Positions 63,989-64,000 of a DNA stretch of 64,000 nt are shown here, one piece after another. A model generated the notes under the pieces. It did not search any database and was not told where the DNA came from. It was given only the letters and a program-made list of their open reading frames with translations. This stretch comes from Janthinobacterium saanense. Lineage in GTDB: Bacteria > Pseudomonadota > Gammaproteobacteria > Burkholderiales > Burkholderiaceae_D. The stretch spans positions 529,861 through 593,860 of the forward strand of contig NZ_JACHCI010000001.1 of the NCBI RefSeq assembly GCF_014200675.1, in the 5' to 3' direction. Made by a program: the position numbers and the translations under genes. Positions within the stretch are counted from its first letter, which is position 1; each line of letters opens with the position of its first letter.

Positions 63989-64000
63989 AAATGTGCGAAA

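Noticed and set aside
63901..64000. Start of an rRNA operon at the right edge
   Set aside because: Only a TTGACG-like box is visible; no rRNA or tRNA sequence is inside the window.

Overview
The window reads as a chromosomal segment of a betaproteobacterium (Burkholderiales), most likely Oxalobacteraceae of the Janthinobacterium/Duganella/Massilia type. The indications are high-GC coding sequence, a PEP-CTERM protein, the rpe-gph-trpE-trpG-trpD-trpC order usual in Burkholderiales, a UbiH-family monooxygenase followed by a DsbC-type protein, and many regulator/target pairs. This placement rests on recalled family and gene-order knowledge, not on a search. No phage, transposase, integrase, CRISPR array or complete rRNA gene is visible.

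Layout. 0-12.6 kb: start of an M28-type peptidase gene, a haloperoxidase-like hydrolase, a DEAD-box RNA helicase with two C-terminal DbpA-type RNA-binding domains, an Aer-like chemoreceptor, a secreted protein/lipoprotein pair, a GNAT/MazG-like pair, a cytochrome P450 divergent from an AraC regulator, and an acetolactate synthase divergent from an Lrp-type regulator. 12.7-27.4 kb: a PEP-CTERM protein coupled to a large secreted subtilase, a degenerate crotonase, a DUF2807 protein, a flavin reductase, glutamate dehydrogenase, two tandem paralogous secreted proteins, a lipoprotein, a Rid-family protein, a LysR regulator, FadE and a DUF819 membrane protein.

27.6-45.4 kb is punctuated by three identical tRNA-Phe(GAA) genes, all on the minus strand. 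Between the first and second are an S9 peptidase, PsiF, a TonB-dependent receptor followed by gamma-glutamyltransferase, a DUF2058 protein and an AT-rich orphan gene. Between the second and third lies the most interesting block: MBL hydrolase, SnoaL-like protein, MarR, LysR, an NRAMP Mn transporter, a Tat-exported oxalate-decarboxylase-like bicupin, and TatA plus TatB genes without tatC. The parts fit a route for supplying Mn to, and exporting, a folded Mn enzyme.

45.4-64 kb is mostly housekeeping: DkgB-type reductase, luciferase-like monooxygenase, UbiH-family hydroxylase, DsbC, an M61 peptidase, a diguanylate cyclase, the rpe-gph-trpEGDC run ending in a TonB-C-like lipoprotein, ApaG, a small membrane protein, MltA, a universal stress protein behind an FNR/ANR-type box, an MFS transporter with an unclear start, and an enoyl-CoA hydratase. 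The last bases resemble the -35 region of a promoter reading out of the window.
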